Notes: generated by a model not told the origin, from the sequence alone. Shown: positions 44,480-52,895, counted from the stretch's first letter. The stretch: 64,000 bases of DNA from Pseudodesulfovibrio sp. 5S69 (GCF_037094465.1 NZ_CP146609.1:1365501-1429500), one strand, 5' to 3'. Program-made: numbers and translations.

Positions 44480-45037
44480 ATGAAGGAACTGAAATCAAGG
44501 CTGGCCAAGCTTCTGCTCGAACTCTCCTACAAGGAGGGTGACTTCACGCTGACGTCGGGGAAAAAGAGCGACTATTATTTCGACTGCAAGCAGACGGCGC
44601 TGAACGCCGAGGGCGGCTACCTCATCGGCCGGCTGTTCGTCGAAATGCTCAAGGACTACGCGGTGCAGGGCGTGGGCGGCATGACGCTGGGGGCGGACCC
44701 GCTGGTCACCTCGGTGACCGTGGTCTCCTTTCTGGAGGGGCGCCCCCTGCCGGGGTTCATCATCCGCAAGAAGTCCAAGGGGCACGGCACCAACCAGTAC
44801 CTCGAAGGGCTGGCCAACTTCAGCGAAGGCGACAAGGTCGTCCTGCTGGAGGACGTGTGCACCACCGGCGGCACGCTGATCACGGCGGCCGAGCGGGTGC
44901 GCGATGCCGGGCTCGACATCGTCGGCGTCCTGGCCGTCCTGGACCGCGAGGAAGGCGGCCGGGAGCGCTTGAAGGAGGCGGGGCTCGAACTCAACGCTAT
45001 CTTCACCCGCCAGGAACTGCTGGCTGCAGGGAAATAG
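44480..45037 (+). CDS. pyrE: Orotate phosphoribosyltransferase
   Basis: A 185-residue enzyme that joins orotate to PRPP to make OMP in pyrimidine synthesis. SGKKSDYYFDCKQTALN and GGMTLGADPLVTSV match the family. The PRPP-binding loop is VVLLEDVCTTGGTLI, with DVCTTGG intact, and RKKSKGHGT is the flexible catalytic loop. The start at 44480 follows AGGGAAAATAGG. It is immediately after purB and 59 bases before the Csd6-like gene. Confidence 0.95.
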   Translation: MKELKSRLAKLLLELSYKEGDFTLTSGKKSDYYFDCKQTALNAEGGYLIGRLFVEMLKDYAVQGVGGMTLGADPLVTSVTVVSFLEGRPLPGFIIRKKSKGHGTNQYLEGLANFSEGDKVVLLEDVCTTGGTLITAAERVRDAGLDIVGVLAVLDREEGGRERLKEAGLELNAIFTRQELLAAGK

Positions 45038-45096
45038 GGTTCGCCGGGGAGACGCGAGGTCCGGTTCGGGGTAACCAGGAGCGGTAGAAAGAGTAT

Positions 45097-46356
45097 ATGC
45101 GGGTAGTTTTCATCATCCTGACAATCATCTTGTCCGCAGCCACGGCCCTGGCCGGCGGCTGGACGCCGTTGCTCTCTTCCCATACCTACGGGCCGAAGCG
45201 GATCATCGCCGTGGACAAGGAGGCCCAGGAGCTTATCGTTCTCGAACAGCAGTCCCCCCTGCACGAGGTGCGGCGCTTCCCCTGCACAACCGGCCAGTCC
45301 GCGGGCGACAAGGCCGTGGAAGGCGACATGCGTACCCCCGAGGGCGTGTACTTCGTGGGCCACCGCATCAACCGCAAGCTGGACTGGGGGTTGTACGGCA
45401 ACATCGCCTATTCCCTCAATTATCCCAACCCCATCGACCGCATCAAGGGCAAGACCGGGTCCGGCATCTGGCTGCACGGCCGGGGCAAGACCTTCCTGCC
45501 GCGCGACACTATGGGCTGCGTGGCCCTCAAGGTCCCGGACATGAAGGACGTGGCCCTGGATGCCGTCTACGGCACCCCGGTGGTCATCGCCGACGACGTC
45601 AACTGGTCGGGCGAGCCGGGCGAGAGCGAGGTTACGGCCCTGACCCTGGCCAAGACCCTTGAGGCCTGGGCCCGCGACTGGGGCGCCAAGGACGATAAAT
45701 TCTTCTCCTATTACGACGCCCCGCTGCTGGAACTGTCCGAAGGGCTGGATTTCGCCGGGTTCGAGGAGAACAAGCGTAACATCTTCGCCTCCCAGCCCTG
45801 GATTCAGGTCATGGTCGACAACGTCCGGGCCGTCCCCGGCCCCGGCTACTGGGTGACCTGGTTCGACCAGTACTACCGCACCAAGGGCATGGCTTCGACC
45901 ACGGGTAAACGGTTTTACTGGATCAAGGACGACCAGGGCGACTGGCGCATCGCCGGGCGCGAGTACGTCCCGGCTTCGGAGCAGCTGGACGCCAAGTACC
46001 TGGCCTCCAAGACCGGACAGGCCGAGGCCCTGGTCGAGAAGTGGCGCGAGGCGTGGCTCGCAGGGGACGTGGAAGCCTACGAGAAATTTTACGAATCCGA
46101 CGCCGAACAGGGCGGCCGCAAGGGCGCGGCCAGCATCGCCGAATACAAAAAGACGTTGTGGGAGGAGAAGCCTCCTGTTAGGTTGGAGGTTGATGATTTG
46201 AAAGTCGCTTTGCATCCCATGGGGCTCAAGGTGGCCTTTGACCAGGTGTTCGCCGACGCCAGCGGCTACTCGGACCGGGGCCGCAAGACCCTGATCCTGG
46301 TGCCCAAAGGCGATACCTGGAAAATCGACAGCGAGCAGTGGAGACGGATGAGATGA
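45097..46356 (+). CDS. Csd6/Pgp3-like LD-carboxypeptidase (YkuD + NTF2-like)
   Basis: A 419-residue exported protein. The signal peptide (MRVVFIILTIILSAATALA) leads into a YkuD domain with catalytic His127 (GIWLHGRGK) and Cys141 (DTMGCVALKVPD). Residues about 300-419 form an NTF2/SnoaL-like domain (KWREAWLAGDVEAYEKFYES to DTWKIDSEQW). This YkuD plus NTF2-like layout is that of Helicobacter Csd6 and Campylobacter Pgp3, which trim muramyl tetrapeptides to tripeptides and are needed for helical shape. The gene overlaps the next by four bases and is two genes upstream of a Csd4-like enzyme that acts on the tripeptide. A cross-linking activity cannot be excluded. Confidence 0.85.
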   Translation: MRVVFIILTIILSAATALAGGWTPLLSSHTYGPKRIIAVDKEAQELIVLEQQSPLHEVRRFPCTTGQSAGDKAVEGDMRTPEGVYFVGHRINRKLDWGLYGNIAYSLNYPNPIDRIKGKTGSGIWLHGRGKTFLPRDTMGCVALKVPDMKDVALDAVYGTPVVIADDVNWSGEPGESEVTALTLAKTLEAWARDWGAKDDKFFSYYDAPLLELSEGLDFAGFEENKRNIFASQPWIQVMVDNVRAVPGPGYWVTWFDQYYRTKGMASTTGKRFYWIKDDQGDWRIAGREYVPASEQLDAKYLASKTGQAEALVEKWREAWLAGDVEAYEKFYESDAEQGGRKGAASIAEYKKTLWEEKPPVRLEVDDLKVALHPMGLKVAFDQVFADASGYSDRGRKTLILVPKGDTWKIDSEQWRRMR

Positions 46357-47063
46357 GCGATTCCAAGTACAGCGTGCTCTTCATGCGCGACGACCGGGAC
46401 GTGACCCGGTATCGCCTCAGCCCGTTCTGGTTGAAGATGTTCGTCTTCAGCCAGGTCTTTCTCCTGCTCTGCGCCGTGGGCGGCATCTACATGGGCGTGC
46501 GCGGCTTCCGGGTCAACGCGGCCCTCCAGTCCCAGAAAAAGGACCTGGAGCAGCGGCTGGTCGACGCCGAGGTCCGTCTGGAGCGGCTGGGCAACATGGA
46601 GAAGATCCTGGAGTCCTACGACCCGGCCGAGTTGCAGTCCCTGCTGTCCGCGGCCACCACGGAGGCGGAGCAGCAGCCCGAGCCGCGCGAAGAGATCAAC
46701 CTGAACAAAATATTCACCCGCACGGACACCCGCCAGGTGGGGGTGGAGAACATGCAGGCCAAGCTGGCTGGGCGCAAGCTGACCGTTTCCTTCGAGCTGA
46801 ACAATTTGCAGGCGTCCAAGTCCATGGCCGGGCAGGCGGACTTCATCTACCTGACCAAGAGCGGCCAGACCGAGGACGCCCAGACCAACAAGGACGACCT
46901 CTCGTTCCAGATTCAACGCTTCAAGCGCATCCGGACCACCTTCCTCCTGCCCGAAGGCATGGAGCGCAAGGATCTCTTCGGGTTGCGTCTTGAGATAAAG
47001 GGAAAGGATGGCGATGTCATTTTTGCCGAGACGTATCCCTTCTATCACATTCTGGCTTCTTAG
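46353..47063 (+). CDS. Membrane-anchored coiled-coil protein between the Csd6- and Csd4-like genes
   Basis: A 236-residue protein with a 25-residue cytoplasmic start (MSDSKYSVLFMRDDRDVTRY), one membrane helix (about 28-49), a coiled coil (LQSQKKDLEQRLVDAEVRLE), an acidic linker (EAEQQPEPREE) and a periplasmic beta-rich domain (KLTVSFELNNLQ to YPFYHIL). The start resembles membrane anchors of M23 peptidases as I remember them, but no peptidase domain is present. It starts in the stop codon of the Csd6-like gene and overlaps the Csd4-like gene by 56 bases, so all three are translationally coupled. A scaffold role for the two carboxypeptidases is inferred from position. Confidence 0.75.
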   Translation: MSDSKYSVLFMRDDRDVTRYRLSPFWLKMFVFSQVFLLLCAVGGIYMGVRGFRVNAALQSQKKDLEQRLVDAEVRLERLGNMEKILESYDPAELQSLLSAATTEAEQQPEPREEINLNKIFTRTDTRQVGVENMQAKLAGRKLTVSFELNNLQASKSMAGQADFIYLTKSGQTEDAQTNKDDLSFQIQRFKRIRTTFLLPEGMERKDLFGLRLEIKGKDGDVIFAETYPFYHILAS

Positions 47064-48762
47064 CCTGATCCTCCTCGCCGCCGCCTCCCCCGCCCTTGCC
47101 GGGTCGTGGGAGCATTCCTTTTTTGCGGGCACCCAATATCCGCTCAGGGTCGTCTACCTCCAGGGCGAACAGCCCGGCCCCACGGTCATGGTCCAGGGCG
47201 GCATCCAGGGCGACGAGTCCTCGGGCTACATCACGGCCCAACTGCTGTCCAAGGGCAGGGTCCTGCGCGGCAACCTGATCGTCCTGCCGCGGGCCAACGT
47301 GCCGTCCATCAATCTGTGCAAGCGCCAGATCAACGTGGACATGAACCGGCGCTTCGACCAGAACTACAACCGCTTCTACGAGGACCGCGTGGCCCGGGTC
47401 ATCCGCTTCCTGCTCAACCAGGCGGACGCCTTCATCCACCTGCACGAGGGCAGCGGCTTCTACAACCCGACCTATGTGGACAACCTGCGCAATCCCAAGC
47501 GCTACGGGCAGTCCATCATCGTGGACACCCTGGTCTACAACAAGATCGACCTGGCCCGGACCGTGAACCCGGTGCTGGACGAGCTGAACAACGAGATCGG
47601 CGCCAGCGACTACAAGTTCCGGCTGTTCAACACCCGGACCTTCGACAAGGGGACGAGCTATCCCGAGATGCGCAAGTCCCTGACCTGCTACGCCCTGGCC
47701 GAGCACAACATCCCGGCCATGGCCGTGGAGGTCTCCAAGTCCATCCGGCAGATCGCCTGGAAGGTCCGCCAGCAACTGACCGCCACGCGCATGCTCCTGC
47801 ACCGGTTCGGTGTGGAGGTCGCCCCGCCCGAGTTCTCGGACGAGGACGTCCGGGCCTACGCCCGCACCGGGGTCGAGGTCACGGTCAACGGCCGCACGCT
47901 CGGCCGCGACGGGGTCATCAACCTGGCGCCGGGCACGACCCTGGCGGTCAAGCCCGTCTCCTCGGGCCCGAGCGAATTTTCGCCGGAGCTGGCCCTGTTC
48001 GCCTCGGACCGGCCCGGCGTGAACCTGATCAACGCCCGGCGCATGGTCCTGGAGCCGTTCTCCGAGTTGGAGCTGCGCTCGGACGGCAGCAAGGTAGCCG
48101 AGGCCAAGATCCGTTGGACCGGCAAGCTGCCCAACGCACCCAGCGACGACACCCCGGTGTTCGTCTGCTGGCTCAACGGTAACCCGGTCTTCGTGCGCGA
48201 CGGCGAAACCCTGAAGGCGGTGCTCGGCGACCAGCTCATCCTTGAGGGCATGTGGGGCAGCGATCTCAAGGAAGTGATCAACCTCAAGGGGTTCGTGGCC
48301 ATTCCCTGGGCCAACAACGGCCAGGATCTGGGCTGGGAGATCATCCTGGACCCGGACAATTTCATGGCCAAATACGCGCTCAAGTCCGACCAGGCGGGCG
48401 GCGCCCGCTTCCGGGTGGTCCGCGAGACGCCCGGCGCACCCCAGGCGTCGTTCTACGTGGACATCCGGCCGCGTACGGTTCTGGCCCTGCGGCTGGGCGA
48501 CGAGCATGGCCAGAACCTGCTCGTCCCCTGGATCGCCGGCGGCAGTTACCGGCTCCCCGAGGGGCAGTACGTGTTCGAGTCCGCCTGGAGCAACGGCCCG
48601 GACGACAAGCTGGTGGCCACGGCCGGGGACAGGCCCCTCAACGAGGGCCAGTCCTTCACGGTGGACTACGGCACCCCGCTCAAGCTGACCGTGCGCCAGG
48701 CCACCACCTTCGGCGACATCGGGACCATGACCTTCACCGCGAGCGGCCTGGCCAGCCGGTAG
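47008..48762 (+). CDS. Csd4/Pgp2-like M99 DL-carboxypeptidase
   Basis: A 584-residue exported zinc carboxypeptidase. A signal peptide ends near SPALAG. Zinc ligands match Helicobacter Csd4, which uses Gln in place of the usual first His: Gln67 and Glu70 in GGIQGDESSG and His146 in FIHLHEGSGFY. DMNRRF, YVDNLRNPKRYGQSIIVD, NTRTFDKGTSYPEMRKSLT and the general-base region AVEVSKSI also agree. Csd4 removes mDAP from muramyl tripeptides and is required for helical shape. The C-terminal 280 residues are beta-rich, longer than in Csd4. ATGs at 47008 and 47014 are both usable. A large terminator follows. Confidence 0.85.
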   Translation: MAMSFLPRRIPSITFWLLSLILLAAASPALAGSWEHSFFAGTQYPLRVVYLQGEQPGPTVMVQGGIQGDESSGYITAQLLSKGRVLRGNLIVLPRANVPSINLCKRQINVDMNRRFDQNYNRFYEDRVARVIRFLLNQADAFIHLHEGSGFYNPTYVDNLRNPKRYGQSIIVDTLVYNKIDLARTVNPVLDELNNEIGASDYKFRLFNTRTFDKGTSYPEMRKSLTCYALAEHNIPAMAVEVSKSIRQIAWKVRQQLTATRMLLHRFGVEVAPPEFSDEDVRAYARTGVEVTVNGRTLGRDGVINLAPGTTLAVKPVSSGPSEFSPELALFASDRPGVNLINARRMVLEPFSELELRSDGSKVAEAKIRWTGKLPNAPSDDTPVFVCWLNGNPVFVRDGETLKAVLGDQLILEGMWGSDLKEVINLKGFVAIPWANNGQDLGWEIILDPDNFMAKYALKSDQAGGARFRVVRETPGAPQASFYVDIRPRTVLALRLGDEHGQNLLVPWIAGGSYRLPEGQYVFESAWSNGPDDKLVATAGDRPLNEGQSFTVDYGTPLKLTVRQATTFGDIGTMTFTASGLASR

Positions 48763-48792
48763 AGGCCCGGCCCGCACCGGGCCGCGCCGCGG

Positions 48793-48842
48793 CCACGCGA
48801 CGAGCCCCGCCCGGACGCGTCCGGGCGGGGCTTGTCGCGTGG
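48793..48842. terminator. Large hairpin terminator after the cell-wall cassette
   Basis: An almost perfect dyad of about 24 bp per arm (CCACGCGAC then AGCCCCGCCCGGAC, pairing with GTCCGGGCGGGGCT then GTCGCGTGG). It has no T-run on the plus strand. It separates convergent genes ending at 48762 (plus) and 48854 (minus). Confidence 0.7.
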
Positions 48843-48853
48843 CGGCCGGGCCT

Positions 48854-49105
48854 TCAGCCCATGAACAGCCCGACGAGGGCGAGCGGCACGCCCAGGCAGA
48901 GGAGTACTGCCGCGAACGTGGCGGCCCCGTACACGAACAGAAGCGCGGCGGTGGCCACGAGCAGCGCGCCGCAGGCAGCGGCTACGCGCGGAGACAGGGT
49001 CATTTTGCGCTGGAGGGCGTCGCTGGGCCGGGACGCGGCCAGGCCGCAGCGACGGCATGCGCGGTCTTGCGGCTGGAGGGCCGCGCCACAGTTGTCGCAC
49101 TTCAT
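48854..49105 (-). CDS. Small zinc-ribbon membrane protein
   Basis: An 83-residue protein. A zinc ribbon at the N-terminus (MKCDNCGAALQPQDRACRRCG; Cys3, Cys6, Cys17 and Cys20) is followed by a short linker and two hydrophobic helices (about 40-60 and 63-82). This zinc-ribbon plus membrane hairpin design is common in small bacterial proteins of unknown role. It is separated from the next upstream gene by about 60 bases and stands alone. Confidence 0.7.
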   Translation of the reverse strand: MKCDNCGAALQPQDRACRRCGLAASRPSDALQRKMTLSPRVAAACGALLVATAALLFVYGAATFAAVLLCLGVPLALVGLFMG

Positions 49106-49166
49106 GGACAGGCCGTTAGCACAGGTCTCGCTCAGGGAAAAGTTTTTTATTCTGGATTGTTGTGCA

Positions 49167-49799
49167 TCAATTCTCGCGCGGGGTCATCGCCCGAGGGCGG
49201 AGCAGCCGCCACCCCCAGACGGCGGCGGTCACGCCGATGAACGCGCCGAAGAGCACGTCCGAGGGGTAGTGCCGCAGGGCGAGCACGCGGCTCGCGCCCA
49301 CGGCCAGGGCCAGGGCCAGGGCGGGTACGCGCAGACGGGGCAGGATCAGGCCCAGGGCGGTCATGGACGAGAAGATGCGCAGGGTGTGCCCGGAAGGAAA
49401 GGAGGAGTGCATGTCGCCCCCGGCGAGGGGGAAGAAGCCGTATACGCCCTTGGTGAAGAGCAGGGGCGGGCGGGCCCGGCCGAAGAACTCCTTGAACACG
49501 TCGCCGACCAGCATGGCGCAGGCCACGGCCAGGCAGAGATAGAGCAGGCCGCGTGAGCGGTCCGTCAACCCGTTGACCAGCCCGTCCACCGAGCCGATGA
49601 CCAGCCCACCGGCCACCAGGACGTTGAAGAACAGGTGGTTGGCCGCCTGCGACAGCCCCTTGGCCACGCTGTGCCAGGCCGTATCGCGTAGGGTCAGGGC
49701 CGCCTCGGCCACGGGCCGGTCCACGAACAGGTAGCAGATGACGATGAGCAGCCCCACGGCCAGGGCGGCCCACCCGGTCCGGGTCAGGGTGGTGTGCAT
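49167..49799 (-). CDS. PAP2-family membrane phosphatase
   Basis: A 210-residue inner-membrane phosphatase with about six helices. The three catalytic motifs are intact: KEFFGRARPP, SFPSGHT, and SRVLALRHYPSDVLFG. PAP2 enzymes remove phosphate from phosphatidic acid, PGP or undecaprenyl diphosphate at the periplasmic face. AAGGAG precedes the ATG. It is third in a run with glycerate kinase and hydroxypyruvate reductase, 29 bases after the kinase gene, though a functional link is not obvious. Confidence 0.9.
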   Translation of the reverse strand: MHTTLTRTGWAALAVGLLIVICYLFVDRPVAEAALTLRDTAWHSVAKGLSQAANHLFFNVLVAGGLVIGSVDGLVNGLTDRSRGLLYLCLAVACAMLVGDVFKEFFGRARPPLLFTKGVYGFFPLAGGDMHSSFPSGHTLRIFSSMTALGLILPRLRVPALALALAVGASRVLALRHYPSDVLFGAFIGVTAAVWGWRLLRPRAMTPREN

Positions 49800-49828
49800 G
49801 ATCTTTCTCCTTGGTGGCCGTGTTCCGG

Positions 49829-51172
49829 TCAGGCCGGGTCCACCAGCACGGCGGCCACGTCCATGACGTTGGTCCGTGTGGGGCCGGTCTTGAGCAGGGT
49901 GCCCGCGCTGTCCAGGAAGTGGTAGGCGTCGTTGTCGGCCAGAGCGCGCCCGGCGGCCTCGGTCTGCTCGCCGCAGGCCGTGTCCGGGAAGGCCATGCCC
50001 CCGGCCGCGTCCGTGGGGCCGTCCGTGCCGTCGGTGCCCAGGCTCATGGCCGAGATGCGTTCGCCGGCGGGGCCCAGGGCGGTGAGTTCCAAGGCCGCGG
50101 CCAGGGCCCATTCCTGATTGCGGCCGCCCTTGCCGTTGCCCTTGATGGTCACCGTGGTCTCGCCCCCGGCCAGAAGGCAGACGGGCGGCTGCGTTTCGCC
50201 CCCGCCCAGGCCGTATTTCCCGGCCAGGCGGATGAGTCGGGTGGCCTGGTCGCGGGCCTCGCCCTCCATGGCCAGGTCCACCACCACCGGGGTGTAGCCC
50301 AGGCGGCGGGCGGCAACGGCCGCGCCGTCCACGGCCATGGCGTTGCCCGCCACGATGGTGTTGCGCACCCGCTTGAAGCAGGGGTCGCCCGCCTTGCGCG
50401 TCTCCGGGGCCCGCCCGGCGCAGCCGTCGGCCACGGCCTGGACCACGCTGTCCGGCATGCGGTGGCACAGCCGGTACCTGTCCAGGATGGCCTGGCAGTC
50501 CAGGAAGGTGGAGTCGTCGGGCGCGGTGGGGCCGGAGCCGATGACGTCCAGCCGGTCGCCGACCACGTCCGAGATGATCAGGGTGGCCACGGTGGCCGGG
50601 GCCAGGGTCTCGGCCAGGTGCCCGCCCTTGAACCGGGAGAGGTGCTTGCGGATGGCGTTGATTTCGCCGATGGCCGCGCCGCATTCGAGCAGTCTGCGGG
50701 TGGCCTCCTGCTTGTCGGCCAGGGAGACCGCGTCGAGCGGGGAGGGCACCAGGGCGCTGGCCCCGCCGGACAGGAGGAAGAGGACCAGGTCCCGCTCCCC
50801 GGCGTCGGCGGCGCGTTCAAGCAGGGCGTCGCCGGCGCGTACCCCGGCCTCGTCGGGCACGGGGTGGCCGGACTCCATGACCTCGGTTTTGGCCAGGGCC
50901 AGGCCGTGGCCGTACTTGGTGGCCACCAGTCCGGAGTCCAGCCGGTCGCCCAGGATGTCCTCCATGGTCGCGGCCATGGCCGCCGAGGCCTTGCCCGCGC
51001 CGAGCAGGAGTACCCGGTCGTAGTCGTTCAGATCATATTCCCGGTCGTCCACGGCCAGGACGTTCCCCTCTCGTTTCACGGCCGCCCTCAGGGCGGGGTC
51101 CGGGGCCACGGCCTGGAGCGCACCGTCGACGATGCGCAGCAGGCGGGCCTTTTTTTCGGCGTAAGCGGTCAT
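49829..51172 (-). CDS. Glycerate 2-kinase (MOFRL/DUF4147 family)
   Basis: A 447-residue kinase that makes 2-phosphoglycerate from D-glycerate and ATP. VLLLGAGKASAAMA, LFLLSGGASALVPSP, INAIRKHLSRFKGGHLA, SDVVGDRLDVIGSGPT and the C-terminal MOFRL part (GGETTVTIKGNGKGGRNQE, LGTDGTDGPTDAAGG) are diagnostic. It follows the hydroxypyruvate/glyoxylate reductase gene by 12 bases. Together they convert hydroxypyruvate (or tartronate-derived intermediates) to a glycolytic intermediate. Confidence 0.93.
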   Translation of the reverse strand: MTAYAEKKARLLRIVDGALQAVAPDPALRAAVKREGNVLAVDDREYDLNDYDRVLLLGAGKASAAMAATMEDILGDRLDSGLVATKYGHGLALAKTEVMESGHPVPDEAGVRAGDALLERAADAGERDLVLFLLSGGASALVPSPLDAVSLADKQEATRRLLECGAAIGEINAIRKHLSRFKGGHLAETLAPATVATLIISDVVGDRLDVIGSGPTAPDDSTFLDCQAILDRYRLCHRMPDSVVQAVADGCAGRAPETRKAGDPCFKRVRNTIVAGNAMAVDGAAVAARRLGYTPVVVDLAMEGEARDQATRLIRLAGKYGLGGGETQPPVCLLAGGETTVTIKGNGKGGRNQEWALAAALELTALGPAGERISAMSLGTDGTDGPTDAAGGMAFPDTACGEQTEAAGRALADNDAYHFLDSAGTLLKTGPTRTNVMDVAAVLVDPA

Positions 51173-51184
51173 GTTCTCTTGGGT

Positions 51185-52165
51185 CTAGTCGTAGATTTCG
51201 GGGTTCAGGCAGGTCTCGGGCTTGTCGCCCTTGAGCATGGCCAACATGTTGCGGGCGGCCAGCACGGACATGTCCGTGCGCGCGGACTCGGTGCCCGAGC
51301 CGATGTGCGGCAGCAGGACCACGTTGTCCAGCTCGGCCAGGCCGGGGGTCAGGGCGGGCTCGTTTTCGTACACGTCGAGCCCCGCGCCCGCGATCTCGCC
51401 GGACTTGAGGGCCGCGAGCAGGGCCTGCTCGTCGATGACCGGGCCCCGCGCCGTGTTGACGATGTAGGCGGTCTTCTTCATGCGCTTGAAGGCCTCGGCC
51501 CCGAACAGGTGCCGGGTGCCGGGATTCAGCGGGGTGTGCAGGGAGATGAAGTCCGACTGCTCCAGCAGTTCCTCGAAGGAGACTAGGCGCGCGCCCAGCT
51601 CGGACTCCAGGGTCGCGTTTTTGCGGCCCGAGGAGCTGGTGTACAGGACCGGCATGTCGAAGCCCCGGCTCATGCGGGCCATGGCCGTGCCGATGCGGCC
51701 CGCGCCCACGATGCCCAGGGTCTTGCCGGTCACGTCGCCGCCGATGAACTGCATGGGGCCCCAGCCGGGCCAGGAGCCCGAGCGCATCACCTTGTCCGAC
51801 TCGACCACCCTGCGGGCCACGCTGAAGAGCAGGGACCAGGCGCACTCGGCCGTGGCGTTGGTCAGCACGTCCGGCGTGTTGGTCACGGGCAACCCGCGCC
51901 GGGTGGCCTCGGGCACGTCGATGTTGTCGAAGCCCACGGCGTAGTTGGCGTACCCCTTGAGGTTCGGGGCCGCGTCGAAGAATTCGGCGTCGATCCGCTC
52001 GGTGAGCAGGCCGATGACGCCCTGGCAGTCCTGGATGATCTTGAGCAGCTCCGCGCGGGGCACGGGGCTGTCTTCCGGGTTGACTTCCACCACGGCCGCC
52101 TGCCGGAGCAGGTCGAGCCCCTGTTCGGGGATCTGCCGGGTGACATATACTTTGGGTTTGTCCAT
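51185..52165 (-). CDS. D-glycerate dehydrogenase / glyoxylate-hydroxypyruvate reductase
   Basis: A 326-residue D-2-hydroxyacid dehydrogenase. The nucleotide motif is GIVGAGRIGTAMA, and the catalytic set includes the Arg in NTARGPVIDE, the Glu in DVYENEP and the His in LPHIGSGT. The end of the second Rossmann strand reads YTSSSGRK: the acidic residue of NAD enzymes is absent and Arg/Lys follow, which favours NADPH. The substrate is probably hydroxypyruvate or glyoxylate because glycerate kinase is the next gene. The start at 52165 has AAGGAGG five bases upstream. Confidence 0.9.
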   Translation of the reverse strand: MDKPKVYVTRQIPEQGLDLLRQAAVVEVNPEDSPVPRAELLKIIQDCQGVIGLLTERIDAEFFDAAPNLKGYANYAVGFDNIDVPEATRRGLPVTNTPDVLTNATAECAWSLLFSVARRVVESDKVMRSGSWPGWGPMQFIGGDVTGKTLGIVGAGRIGTAMARMSRGFDMPVLYTSSSGRKNATLESELGARLVSFEELLEQSDFISLHTPLNPGTRHLFGAEAFKRMKKTAYIVNTARGPVIDEQALLAALKSGEIAGAGLDVYENEPALTPGLAELDNVVLLPHIGSGTESARTDMSVLAARNMLAMLKGDKPETCLNPEIYD

Positions 52166-52239
52166 TGTTGCCTCCTTGGTGTTCCCTCTAAGGATGCGGC
52201 CCATTGGCCGTGGAGTCAATGGGGGATCGGCAACAACGA

Positions 52240-52271
52240 AAAGCCCCCTCACCGGTCGGTGAGGGGGCTTT
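52240..52271. terminator. Bidirectional terminator next to tRNA-Arg
   Basis: AAAGCCCCCTCACC-GGTC-GGTGAGGGGGCTTT is a perfect 14-bp stem. On the minus strand it follows the tRNA 3' end by 7 bases and runs into TTTTCG. Confidence 0.9.
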
Positions 52272-52278
52272 GCTATCG

Positions 52279-52355
52279 TGGTGCGCCCGGCACGATTCGA
52301 ACGTGCGATCTTTCGGTTCGTAGCCGAATGCTCTATCCAGCTGAGCCACGGGCGC
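52279..52355 (-). tRNA. tRNA-Arg (anticodon ACG)
   Basis: Read on the minus strand, the 77-base sequence folds into a full cloverleaf: acceptor GCGCCCG / CGGGCGC, D-arm GCTCAGCTGGATAGAGC, anticodon arm TTCGG-CTACGAA-CCGAA with anticodon ACG, T-arm GCACG-TTCGAAT-CGTGC, and an encoded ACCA end. ACG (wobble A to inosine) reads CGU, CGC and CGA. The gene has its own terminator. Confidence 0.95.
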
Positions 52356-52407
52356 GCAAACGAAGTGAATGTCTATGCTCAAGCGCGGTCCACGTCAAGG
52401 GATTTTT

Positions 52408-52839
52408 TCAGGAATTTTTCAGTTTGGTGGTAAAAACGTCCTCGATCCCCGTGGACAGGCACGCCTCGACCCCGTTGACGCGGATGAGCATAGCGTCGGG
52501 GTGGGCCGCCAGATCGGCCATCTGCGGGAATTTCATCAGGAAGAGTCGGGTGATCGCCTCCGTGGTCTGCCGCTTTTTGACGGGCGAGTGGACCCCCTGG
52601 ATGCTCAGGGCCAGGCCGTCCTGCCGCCGGTCGATCAGCAGGGATACGTGGGGGTGCTCCCGGATGTTCCGGCAGAGGTGCGAGGAGTCCTTGGCGAAGA
52701 AATAGAATTTCATGGCCGCATGGTCCGCGAAGAAGTACATGAGGGAGCTGTGCGGACGGATGCCGTCCGAAGTGGCCAGCACGCAGGTCTCTTCGCGGGT
52801 GATGAGGTCGTCGATAAGATGGAGTTTTTCCTTGCTCAT
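52408..52839 (-). CDS. Pyridoxamine 5'-phosphate oxidase-like flavin protein
   Basis: A 143-residue protein with the split-barrel fold of flavin-binding PNPOx-like proteins. ETCVLATSDGIRPHSSLMYFF, KFYFFAKDSSHLCRNIREHPHVSLLIDR and LSIQGVHSPVKK are family landmarks. It is shorter than true PNPOx and lacks its C-terminal domain, so a general FMN- or F420-binding role is likely and pyridoxal synthesis is not. Divergent to the APS-reductase-like gene with 56 bases between them, so their promoters must overlap. Confidence 0.82.
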   Translation of the reverse strand: MSKEKLHLIDDLITREETCVLATSDGIRPHSSLMYFFADHAAMKFYFFAKDSSHLCRNIREHPHVSLLIDRRQDGLALSIQGVHSPVKKRQTTEAITRLFLMKFPQMADLAAHPDAMLIRVNGVEACLSTGIEDVFTTKLKNS

Positions 52840-52895
52840 GGAGTTGCTCTACGGCAACTTCGGGTGGTCTGCCATTATAATGAAGCGAGCGCCCC

